Part shown: piece by piece, positions 57,055-64,000 of the stretch
How the letters are laid out: every line of letters begins with the position of its first letter
Position numbering within the stretch: position 1 is the first letter of the stretch
Origin: Mycolicibacterium agri
GTDB lineage: Bacteria > Actinomycetota > Actinomycetes > Mycobacteriales > Mycobacteriaceae
Direction of reading: 5' to 3'
Length of the DNA: 64,000 bases
NCBI RefSeq assembly: GCF_002553505.1
Contig: NZ_PDCP01000025.1
Coordinates: forward strand, 25,812 to 89,811
Notes under the pieces: model-generated
Database searches by the model: none
Seen by the model: only the letters and a program-made list of their open reading frames with translations
What the model was told of the DNA's origin: nothing
Translations under genes and position numbers: made by a program

Positions 57055-58369
57055 ATGCCTCCTCCTACTCCCCTGACGCCCGTACTGAGCCGCTATTGGG
57101 ACCACCCGAGGTCCTGGTCGCTGGACACCTATCGCGCGCACGACGGGTACCGAGCGCTCCAGAAGGCGCTCGCGATGGAGCCCGCCGAGGTGATCGCGAC
57201 GGTGAAGGCCGCCGGTCTGCGGGGCCGTGGCGGAGCCGGCTTCTCGACGGGCACCAAGTGGTCGTTCCTCCCCGACGCCGACTCCCCCGACGCCAAGCCG
57301 CACTACCTGGTAGTGAACGCCGACGAGTCGGAACCCGGTACGTGCAAAGACATCCCGCTGCTGATGGCGACACCGCACTTTCTGGTGGAGGGCGCGATCA
57401 TCGCCGCGTATGCGATCCAGGCACGCCACGCGTTCATCTACCTGCGTGGTGAGGTGTTGCCGGCGCTGCGTCGCCTGCAGACAGCCGTGGACGAGGCGTA
57501 CTCCGCGGGATTCCTCGGGCAGGCCATTCGCGGCTCGCGCTACAGCCTCGACATCGTGGTGCACGCGGGTGCGGGCGCCTACATCTGCGGCGAGGAATCC
57601 GCGCTGCTGGATTCGTTGGAGGGCAGGCGCGGTCAACCTCGGCTGCGGCCGCCGTTTCCCGCGGAGGCGGGCCTCTATCGATGCCCGACCCTTGTCAACA
57701 ATGTGGAGTCCCTCGCGTCGGTGCCGCCGATCGTGCTCAACGGCGTCGATTGGTTTCGGTCGATGGGTTCGGAGAAGTCGCCGGGTTTCACGTTGTATTC
57801 GCTGTCGGGGCATGTGACCAATCCGGGGCAGTACGAGGCGCCGCTGGGCATCACGCTGCGCGAACTGCTCGACTACGCCGGCGGGGTGCGCGCCGGCCAC
57901 GAATTGAAGTTCTGGACGCCGGGCGGGTCCTCGACGCCGTTGTTGACACCTCGACGTGCCACTGGATTACGAGGGCATGGCCTCTGTCGGCTCGATGTTG
58001 GGCACCAAGGCGCTGCAGATCTTCGACGACACCACCTGCGTGGTGCGCGCGGTGCGGCGCTGGACCGAGTTCTACGCCCACGAATCCTGCGGCAAATGCA
58101 CCCCCTGTCGCGAAGGCACCTACTGGCTGAGCCAGCTCTACGAAAATCTCGAGTCCGGCACAGCCACAGCCGACGACCTGCAGAGGCTGACCGCGGTGGC
58201 CGACAACATCAGCGGGAAGTCGTTCTGTGCGTTGGGTGATGGTGCGGCCAGCCCGATTCTGTCGTCGATCAAGTTCTTCCGCGACGAATACCTCGCCCAT
58301 CTCGAGGGTGGGTGCCCGTTCGATCCGCACGCCTCGACGCTGATGGCCACCGAAGGGGTGGGAGCATGA
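57055..58369 (+). pseudogene. nuoF: NADH-quinone oxidoreductase subunit F, frameshifted
   Basis: From ATG 57055 the frame encodes normal NuoF through the NADH/FMN site (GRGGAGFSTGTKW, YICGEESALLDSLEG) to GGSSTPLLT. At 57946-57950 it shifts by one: the continuation LDVPLDYEGMASVGSML lies in the next frame and runs to TGA 58367-58369, including the N3 cluster motif ESCGKCTPCREG. Family members read LLT-x-EH-LDVPLDYEG here, so a missing 8 bp (codons for x-E-H region) fits exactly. The product would end after about 96 unrelated residues at 58239 and lack the iron-sulfur domain. Confidence 0.88.
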
Positions 58370-60699
58370 CGGTCACCGAGCCGACCCAGGACACCCCGCC
58401 GGTGGAGATGGTGAATCTGACCATCGACGGCGTGCCGGTCAGTGTGCCCAAGGGCACGTTGGTGATTCGCGCCGCCGAGCTGGTCGGCATCCAGATCCCC
58501 CGGTTCTGCGACCATCCGCTGCTCGACCCCGTCGGCGCCTGCCGCCAATGCCTCGTCGAAGTCGAAGGCCAACGCAAACCGATGGCCTCATGCACCATCA
58601 CCTGCACGCCGGACATGGTCGTGCGCACGCAGTTCACCTCGGAGGCGGCCGACAAGGCGCAGCAGGGCGTGATGGAGCTGTTGCTGATCAATCATCCCCT
58701 GGATTGCCCGATCTGCGACAAGGGCGGCGAGTGCCCGCTGCAGAACCAGGCCATGTCCAACGGACGCGCCGACACTCGCTTCCGCGGCGTGAAACGCACG
58801 TTCCCCAAGCCGATTCCGATTTCGGCGGAGGTGCTGCTGGATCGCGAGCGGTGTGTGTTGTGCGCACGCTGCACCCGGTTCTCCCAACAGATCGCCGGCG
58901 ACCCGTTCATCGAACTGCTCGAGCGCGGCGCGCTGCAGCAGGTCGGCATCGCTCCCGGGGAACCGTTCTCGTCCTACTTCTCGGGTAACACGGTTCAGAT
59001 TTGTCCGGTGGGGGCGTTGACCAACACCGCCTACCGGTTCCGGGCCCGCCCGTTCGACCTGGTGTCCAGCCCCAGTGTGTGTGAGCACTGCGCCTCGGGC
59101 TGTGCGCAGCGCACCGATCACCGCCGCGGCACCGTGCTACGCCGGCTGGCCGGCGATGACCCCGAAGTCAACGAGGAATGGAACTGCGACAAAGGCCGCT
59201 GGGCCTTCACCTACCCCCGCGTCGGGGACCGCATCACCACCCCGCTGCTGCGCGACGACGACGGCAAACTACGGCCGGCGTCCTGGTCCGAAGCCATCGG
59301 AGTGGCCGCCGCCGGGCTCGCCAAGGCTGCCGGGCGGGCCGGGGTGCTCGTCGGCGGCCGCGCCACTGTCGAAGACGCCTACGCCTACGCCAAGTTCGCC
59401 CGGATGGTGCTCGACACCAACGACATCGACTTCCGCATCCGCCCGCACAGCGCCGAAGAAGCCGAGTTTTTGGCCGCCCACATCGCCGGGCAGCCGTTGA
59501 CGGTCACCTACGCCGACCTGGAGAAGGCTCCGGCGGTGTTGTTGGCCGGGTTTGAACCCGAAGAGGAATCACCCATCGTGTTCCTGCGGCTGCGCAAAGC
59601 CACCCGCAAACACGGCCTGAAAGTCCTCTCGATCGCCCCGTTCGCCACGAGGGGGCTGACCAAGATGTCCGGTGAGCTGATTCGCACCGCACCCGGGCGG
59701 GAAGCCGCGGCGTTGGATGCGTTGGCCGATCATGGCTTGCTGACTCAGCCGGGTGCGGTCATCCTCGTCGGCGAACGGCTGGCCACCACTCCCGGTGCGC
59801 TGTCGGCGGCCAGCCGCCTGGCCGCCGCCACCGGCGCCCGCCTCGCCTGGATCCCCCGCCGCGCCGGCGAACGCGGCGCCCTCGAAGCAGGCGCCCTCCC
59901 CAACCTGCTGCCCGGCGGCCGACCCTGCGGCTACCCCGGCCGCGACACCTCAGGCATTCTGGCCGCGGCGGCAGCGGGTGAACTGGATGCGCTGCTGATC
60001 GGCGGGGTCGACATCGCCGACCTGCCCGACCCCGAATCCGCGCGCCGGGCGCTGACTTCGGCGCCGTTCGTCGTCAGCCTGGAGCTGCGCCGCAGTGACG
60101 TCACCGACCGTGCCTCCGTAATATTGCCGGTGGCGACCGTGGCCGAGAAGCCGGGCACCTTCGTCAACTGGGAAGGACGCCGGCGCTCCTTCTCCGCTCC
60201 CCTGCAGAGCGCCGGAGCGCTGTCCGATCTGCAGGTGTTGCAGGCGATCGCGGCCGAGATGAAGATCGCCCTCGGCCTACCCGACGCGCAGGCCGCGCGA
60301 GACGAACTCGACATGTTGGGCACATACCATGGCGAACGTCCCGCGATGCGTACGGCGCAGGCGCGTCCGGCCCCGAAACCTGGTGCGGGAGAAGCTGTTC
60401 TGTCCAGCTGGCGCATGCTCGTCGACGCCGGCCGCCTGCAGGACGGTGAACCACACCTTGCCGCGACGGCACGACAGTCGGTGGTGCGCCTGTGCCCGAC
60501 GACCGCCAAGGAGATCGGGGCGGCCGAGGACGATGCGGTCACCGTCAGCACGACGTCGGGTGCGATCACGCTGCCGCTGCGGATCACCGACATGCCCGAG
60601 CGCGTGGTCTGGCTGCCCATGAACTCGGTCGGGTCGGCCGTGCATCGACAACTCGGTGTGACCGCGGGGGCCGTCGTCGCGATCGGTGTGGCGCGATGA
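58366..60699 (+). CDS. nuoG: NADH-quinone oxidoreductase subunit G
   Basis: Largest peripheral-arm subunit (777 aa), uninterrupted. It has an N-terminal [2Fe-2S] ferredoxin domain (FCDHPLL-N-GACRQC), the His-ligated cluster segment ([19 protein letters not shown]), the CxxCxxC cluster ([12 protein letters not shown]), a 4Fe-4S molybdopterin-type motif ([11 protein letters not shown]) and a long molybdopterin-oxidoreductase-like domain. ATG 58366 overlaps the nuoF stop by 4 bp. Intact although its electron donor NuoF is broken. Confidence 0.94.
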   Translation: MTVTEPTQDTPPVEMVNLTIDGVPVSVPKGTLVIRAAELVGIQIPRFCDHPLLDPVGACRQCLVEVEGQRKPMASCTITCTPDMVVRTQFTSEAADKAQQGVMELLLINHPLDCPICDKGGECPLQNQAMSNGRADTRFRGVKRTFPKPIPISAEVLLDRERCVLCARCTRFSQQIAGDPFIELLERGALQQVGIAPGEPFSSYFSGNTVQICPVGALTNTAYRFRARPFDLVSSPSVCEHCASGCAQRTDHRRGTVLRRLAGDDPEVNEEWNCDKGRWAFTYPRVGDRITTPLLRDDDGKLRPASWSEAIGVAAAGLAKAAGRAGVLVGGRATVEDAYAYAKFARMVLDTNDIDFRIRPHSAEEAEFLAAHIAGQPLTVTYADLEKAPAVLLAGFEPEEESPIVFLRLRKATRKHGLKVLSIAPFATRGLTKMSGELIRTAPGREAAALDALADHGLLTQPGAVILVGERLATTPGALSAASRLAAATGARLAWIPRRAGERGALEAGALPNLLPGGRPCGYPGRDTSGILAAAAAGELDALLIGGVDIADLPDPESARRALTSAPFVVSLELRRSDVTDRASVILPVATVAEKPGTFVNWEGRRRSFSAPLQSAGALSDLQVLQAIAAEMKIALGLPDAQAARDELDMLGTYHGERPAMRTAQARPAPKPGAGEAVLSSWRMLVDAGRLQDGEPHLAATARQSVVRLCPTTAKEIGAAEDDAVTVSTTSGAITLPLRITDMPERVVWLPMNSVGSAVHRQLGVTAGAVVAIGVAR

Positions 60700-61835
60700 G
60701 TGCACCCGGATTCGACCCGTGGTGGCTGATCGCGGCGAAGGCGCTCGCCGTCTTCGGGTTTCTGTTGATCACGGTGCTGGTGGCGATTTTGGCGGAGCGA
60801 CGCGTGCTGGCGCGAATGCAGATGCGGCTCGGACCGAACCGGGTCGGGCCGAACGGGTTGCTCCAATCGCTGGTCGACGGCATCAAGCTCGCGCTCAAGG
60901 AGGACGTGACCCCGGCAGGCGCGAACCGCACCGTCTATCTCCTTGCCCCCGTGATCGCGGTGATCCCCGCGATTCTGGCGTTTGCGGTCATCCCGATGGG
61001 GCCGGTGGTTTCGGTGTTCGGCCACCGCACGGCGCTGCAATTGACCGACATGCCCGTCGCGGTGCTCTACGTGCTGGCTGCGACATCGATGGGCGCATAC
61101 GGAATCGTGTTGGCGGGGTGGGCCTCCGGGTCCAGCTATCCGCTGTTGGGTGGTCTGCGGTCCACCGCTCAGGTGATCTCGTATGAGATCGCGATGGCGT
61201 TGTCGTTCACCACCGTCTTCCTGCTCACCGGCACGATGTCGACGTCCGGGATCGTCGCCGCGCAGGACGGGACCTGGTTCGTCTTCGTACTGCTGCCGTC
61301 GTTTCTGATTTATGTGACATCCATGGTGGGCGAAACCAACCGTGCCCCATTCGATCTGCCCGAGGCCGAGGGCGAGCTGGTCGGCGGCTTCCACACCGAG
61401 TACTCGTCGTTGAAGTTCGCGATGTTCATGCTCGCCGAGTACGTCAACATGACCACGGTGTCGGCGCTGGCCACCACGATGTTCCTCGGCGGCTGGCACG
61501 CGCCCTGGCCGATCAACATGTGGGACGGCGCCAACACCGGCTGGTGGCCGCTGCTGTGGTTCACCGGCAAGGTCTGGGCATTCATGTTCGGCTATTTCTG
61601 GTTGCGCGCCACGCTGCCACGGCTGCGCTACGACCAGTTCATGGCGCTGGGCTGGAAGCTGCTCATTCCGGTGTCGCTGATGTGGGTGATGACGATCGCC
61701 GTCGTCCGGACCGTCAGCCCGGATCCGCAAGCGGCACAGGGGATCGCGGCAATTGCCGGGCTGTGCCTCGTCCTCGGCGTCGCACTGACGGTGAAACGGT
61801 CCGCACGCGCTCGCATCTCAGGAGTACGGCCATGA
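60696..61835 (+). CDS. nuoH: NADH-quinone oxidoreductase subunit H
   Basis: Membrane subunit (379 aa, about eight hydrophobic segments) that in complete complex I forms much of the quinone chamber. Conserved acidic loop [19 protein letters not shown] and [18 protein letters not shown] core blocks are present. ATG 60696 overlaps nuoG (ATGA). Its stop overlaps the nuoJ ATG directly, leaving no room for nuoI, which normally lies between them. Confidence 0.94.
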   Translation: MSAPGFDPWWLIAAKALAVFGFLLITVLVAILAERRVLARMQMRLGPNRVGPNGLLQSLVDGIKLALKEDVTPAGANRTVYLLAPVIAVIPAILAFAVIPMGPVVSVFGHRTALQLTDMPVAVLYVLAATSMGAYGIVLAGWASGSSYPLLGGLRSTAQVISYEIAMALSFTTVFLLTGTMSTSGIVAAQDGTWFVFVLLPSFLIYVTSMVGETNRAPFDLPEAEGELVGGFHTEYSSLKFAMFMLAEYVNMTTVSALATTMFLGGWHAPWPINMWDGANTGWWPLLWFTGKVWAFMFGYFWLRATLPRLRYDQFMALGWKLLIPVSLMWVMTIAVVRTVSPDPQAAQGIAAIAGLCLVLGVALTVKRSARARISGVRP

Positions 61836-62644
61836 CGACTGAGGAAATCCTGTTCTGGACGCTCGGCGTCGCTGCAGTGGCGGCGGCGGTGGGGATGGTG
61901 ACCGCTGCCAAGGCGGTGTATTCGGCCATGTGCCTCGGGATGATCATGCTCATCCTGGCCGTGTTCTACGTCGCGCAGGGGGCGTTGTTCCTCGGGATCG
62001 TGCAGGTGGTGGTCTACACCGGTGCGGTGATGATGCTGTTTCTGTTCGTTCTGATGCTCGTCGGTGTTGAGTCGTCCGAATCCCTCACCGAAACCATTCG
62101 CGGGCAGCGGGTTGCGGCCATTCTGGCCGTCACCGGGTTCGCCGTCCTGTTGATCGCCGTCGTTGCGAACAGGCAATCCCGCGTCACCGGCCGCGGCGGC
62201 GGGCAGGCCGGTCTCGCTCAAGACAACGTCGAAGGGTTGGCGGCGTTGATCTTCACCCGCTACCTGTGGGCGTTCGAAGTGACGAGCGCGCTGTTGGTCA
62301 CGGCCGCGCTCGGCGCCATGGTGCTCACCCACCGGGAACGATCCGAACGCCGAATGACTCAACGACAGCTTTCGATCGAACGGTTCCGGCAGGGAGGCCA
62401 TCCGACGACGTTGCCGAATCCCGGTGTGTATGCGACACATAACGCGGTCGACGCGCCAGCGCTGCTGCCCGACGGGTCCGCCTCGTCTGCGTCGGTACCC
62501 GGAATGGTGCAACCCCGGCCGGTGCCGGCGCGAAGCGCGACAACGTCGCGACCAAGGCTGCGGCTCGTTTCGCCGCCGTCGGAGGCCAGCCTCGACTGGA
62601 TCGACCGCTGGTCGGTGCCCGGCAAGCACAGGAGCCAAGGATGA
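61832..62644 (+). CDS. nuoJ: NADH-quinone oxidoreductase subunit J
   Basis: Membrane subunit (270 aa) with five hydrophobic segments; the characteristic [19 protein letters not shown] block in TM3 is present. A long hydrophilic C-terminal tail (about residues 175-270) is usual for actinobacterial NuoJ. ATG 61832 overlaps nuoH; the stop overlaps nuoK ATG. No sign of decay. Confidence 0.94.
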   Translation: MTTEEILFWTLGVAAVAAAVGMVTAAKAVYSAMCLGMIMLILAVFYVAQGALFLGIVQVVVYTGAVMMLFLFVLMLVGVESSESLTETIRGQRVAAILAVTGFAVLLIAVVANRQSRVTGRGGGQAGLAQDNVEGLAALIFTRYLWAFEVTSALLVTAALGAMVLTHRERSERRMTQRQLSIERFRQGGHPTTLPNPGVYATHNAVDAPALLPDGSASSASVPGMVQPRPVPARSATTSRPRLRLVSPPSEASLDWIDRWSVPGKHRSQG

Positions 62645-62940
62645 ATCCGGATAACTACCTCTATTTGTCGGCGTTGTTGTTCACGATTGGTGCGTCGGGG
62701 GTGTTGTTGCGGCGCAATGCGATTGTGATGTTCATGTGTGTGGAGTTGATGCTTAATGCCTGCAATTTGGCGTTCGTGGCGTTCTCCCGGATGCATGGGC
62801 ATCTCAACGGGCAGGTGGTGGCGTTTTTCACCATGGTGGTGGCGGCCTGTGAGGTGGTCGTCGGGTTGGCCATCATCATGAGCATCTTCCGCACCCGCCG
62901 CTCGGCCTCGGTCGACGACGCCAGCCTGCTGAAGAACTAG
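62641..62940 (+). CDS. nuoK: NADH-quinone oxidoreductase subunit K
   Basis: Small membrane subunit (99 aa, three hydrophobic segments) with the conserved glutamate in [14 protein letters not shown] and a second in ACEVVVGLA, both used in proton pumping. ATG 62641 overlaps nuoJ (ATGA). Codon choice here is richer in TTG and GTG than in neighbouring genes. Confidence 0.95.
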   Translation: MNPDNYLYLSALLFTIGASGVLLRRNAIVMFMCVELMLNACNLAFVAFSRMHGHLNGQVVAFFTMVVAACEVVVGLAIIMSIFRTRRSASVDDASLLKN

Positions 62941-62954
62941 AGGGCTGCTACGCG

Positions 62955-64000
62955 ATGACACTTGCGGTTTGGCTTCTGATCGCCCTGCCCCTGGCCGGCG
63001 CCGCCGTGCTGCTGCTGGCCGGGCGCCGCTCCGATGGGTGGGGGCATCTGCTGGGTTGTGTGGCCGCGCTGGCCTCCTTCGCCGTCGGGGTGGTGCTGTT
63101 TGTTGACATGCTGGCCCGCCCCGGCCAGAACCGGCTGGTCCACGAGCGGTTGTTCTCCTGGGTGCCCGCCGGTGGGTTGCAGGTCGACTTCGGCCTGCAG
63201 CTGGATCCGTTGTCGATGTGTTTCGTGCTGCTGATCACCGGGGTCGGCTCGCTGATCCACATCTACTCGATCGGCTACATGGCCGACGACCCCGACCGGC
63301 GCCGGTTCTTCGCCTACCTGAACCTGTTTCTGGCCGCCATGCTGCTGCTCGCGCTGGCCGACAATTACCTGGGGTTGTATGTCGGGTGGGAAGGCGTCGG
63401 CCTGGCCTCCTACCTGCTGATCGGATTTTGGCAACACAAACCCAGCGCCGCGACCGCGGCCAAGAAAGCGTTTGTGGTCAACCGGGTCGGCGACATGGGC
63501 CTGGCGATCGCGATGATGGTGATGTTCGCCTCGGTCGGCGCGATCTCCTTCGAGGCGGTGTTCACCGCCGCGCCCGAACTCGGTGAGGGCACGCTGAACG
63601 CGATCGGGTTGCTGCTGCTGCTATGCGCCTGCGGCAAATCCGCCCAAGTGCCGCTACAGTCCTGGCTCGGTGATGCGATGGAGGGCCCCACCCCGGTCTC
63701 GGCGCTGATCCACGCCGCCACCATGGTCACCGCCGGGGTGTATCTGATCGTGCGCTCCGGGCCGGTGTTCGACCTGGCCCCCGGCGCCCAACTCGGCGTG
63801 GTGATCGTCGGCGCGGTCACCCTGTTGTTCGGGGCGATCATCGGCTGCGCCAAAGACGACATCAAGAAAGCCCTTGCCGCGTCGACGATGTCACAGATCG
63901 GCTACATGGTGCTCGCTGCGGGTCTGGGGCCGGCCGGGTATGCGGTGGCGATCATGCACCTGTTGACCCACGGCTTCTTCAAAGCCGGTCTCTTCCTCGG
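62955..64000 (+). CDS. nuoL: NADH-quinone oxidoreductase subunit L (partial, C-terminus beyond window)
   Basis: The first 348 codons of the large antiporter-like subunit. Present are the [18 protein letters not shown] block with the key glutamate, [21 protein letters not shown] (core [20 protein letters not shown]) and [12 protein letters not shown], with lysine in the KKAFVVNR segment. ATG 62955 lies 14 bp after nuoK. The frame is still open at 64000. Confidence 0.95.
   Translation, partial: MTLAVWLLIALPLAGAAVLLLAGRRSDGWGHLLGCVAALASFAVGVVLFVDMLARPGQNRLVHERLFSWVPAGGLQVDFGLQLDPLSMCFVLLITGVGSLIHIYSIGYMADDPDRRRFFAYLNLFLAAMLLLALADNYLGLYVGWEGVGLASYLLIGFWQHKPSAATAAKKAFVVNRVGDMGLAIAMMVMFASVGAISFEAVFTAAPELGEGTLNAIGLLLLLCACGKSAQVPLQSWLGDAMEGPTPVSALIHAATMVTAGVYLIVRSGPVFDLAPGAQLGVVIVGAVTLLFGAIIGCAKDDIKKALAASTMSQIGYMVLAAGLGPAGYAVAIMHLLTHGFFKAGLFL

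Overview
The window comes from a high-GC actinobacterium, almost certainly a fast-growing mycobacterium (Mycolicibacterium type). Evidence: near-collinearity of the first 22 kb with the M. tuberculosis Rv0998-Rv1010 block (ksgA, rpfB, tatD, metG, pabB, rsmI, pmt, arcA, an AlkB-like gene, DUF5642 lipoproteins, cAMP-dependent Pat), plus Mce proteins, LpqT/LpqN-type and PE-PPE-domain proteins, UsfY and an Rv3143-type regulator beside nuoA. The species cannot be named from the sequence alone.

Layout. (1) 1-4 kb: ksgA (partial)-rpfB-tatD on the minus strand, with a foldable leader before rpfB; metG and NADP-type gdhA on the plus strand. (2) 5.2-9.6 kb: a tandem duplication of a two-gene operon (FAD oxidoreductase plus ECF41-type sigma factor); each copy is preceded by the same promoter-like motif. 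(3) 9.6-20 kb: pabB, rsmI, pmt, arcA, a soxR-alkB pair with a candidate SoxR box and a candidate LexA box, and envelope lipoproteins. (4) 20-23.4 kb: class III adenylate cyclase, cAMP-binding lysine acetyltransferase and a shikimate-dehydrogenase-like gene in one run. (5) 23.4-39.3 kb: a catabolic cluster with three P450s, an ALDH, SDRs, an AveC-like membrane protein, a leaderless substrate-binding protein, a MoxR/VWA pair, a double-TetR regulator, a DapB-like reductase and an LLM flavoenzyme. (6) 39.4-47.5 kb: an mceA-F operon plus one secreted protein, with no yrbE permease genes. An 18-bp operator-like motif recurs before five transcription units in regions 5 and 6, so they look like one regulon. 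(7) 48-55 kb: a second transketolase and ribulose-phosphate epimerase, a NarL-type two-component system, CbbX and a CbbR-like LysR regulator: Calvin-cycle accessory genes without RuBisCO or phosphoribulokinase in view. (8) 55-64 kb: usfY, an Rv3143-type regulator and a complex I locus that lacks nuoB, nuoC, nuoD and nuoI, has the nuoB start fused to nuoE, and has a frameshifted nuoF.

Most gene boundaries inside operons are 4-bp ATGA or GTGA overlaps, implying translational coupling. Reading was by eye. No tRNA, rRNA, CRISPR array, insertion sequence or prophage was seen, but small RNAs could be missed. The strongest leads are the complex I locus lacking the quinone-module genes, the shared-operator P450/mce regulon with a permease-less mce operon, the adenylate cyclase-Pat gene pair, and the duplicated ECF41 modules.
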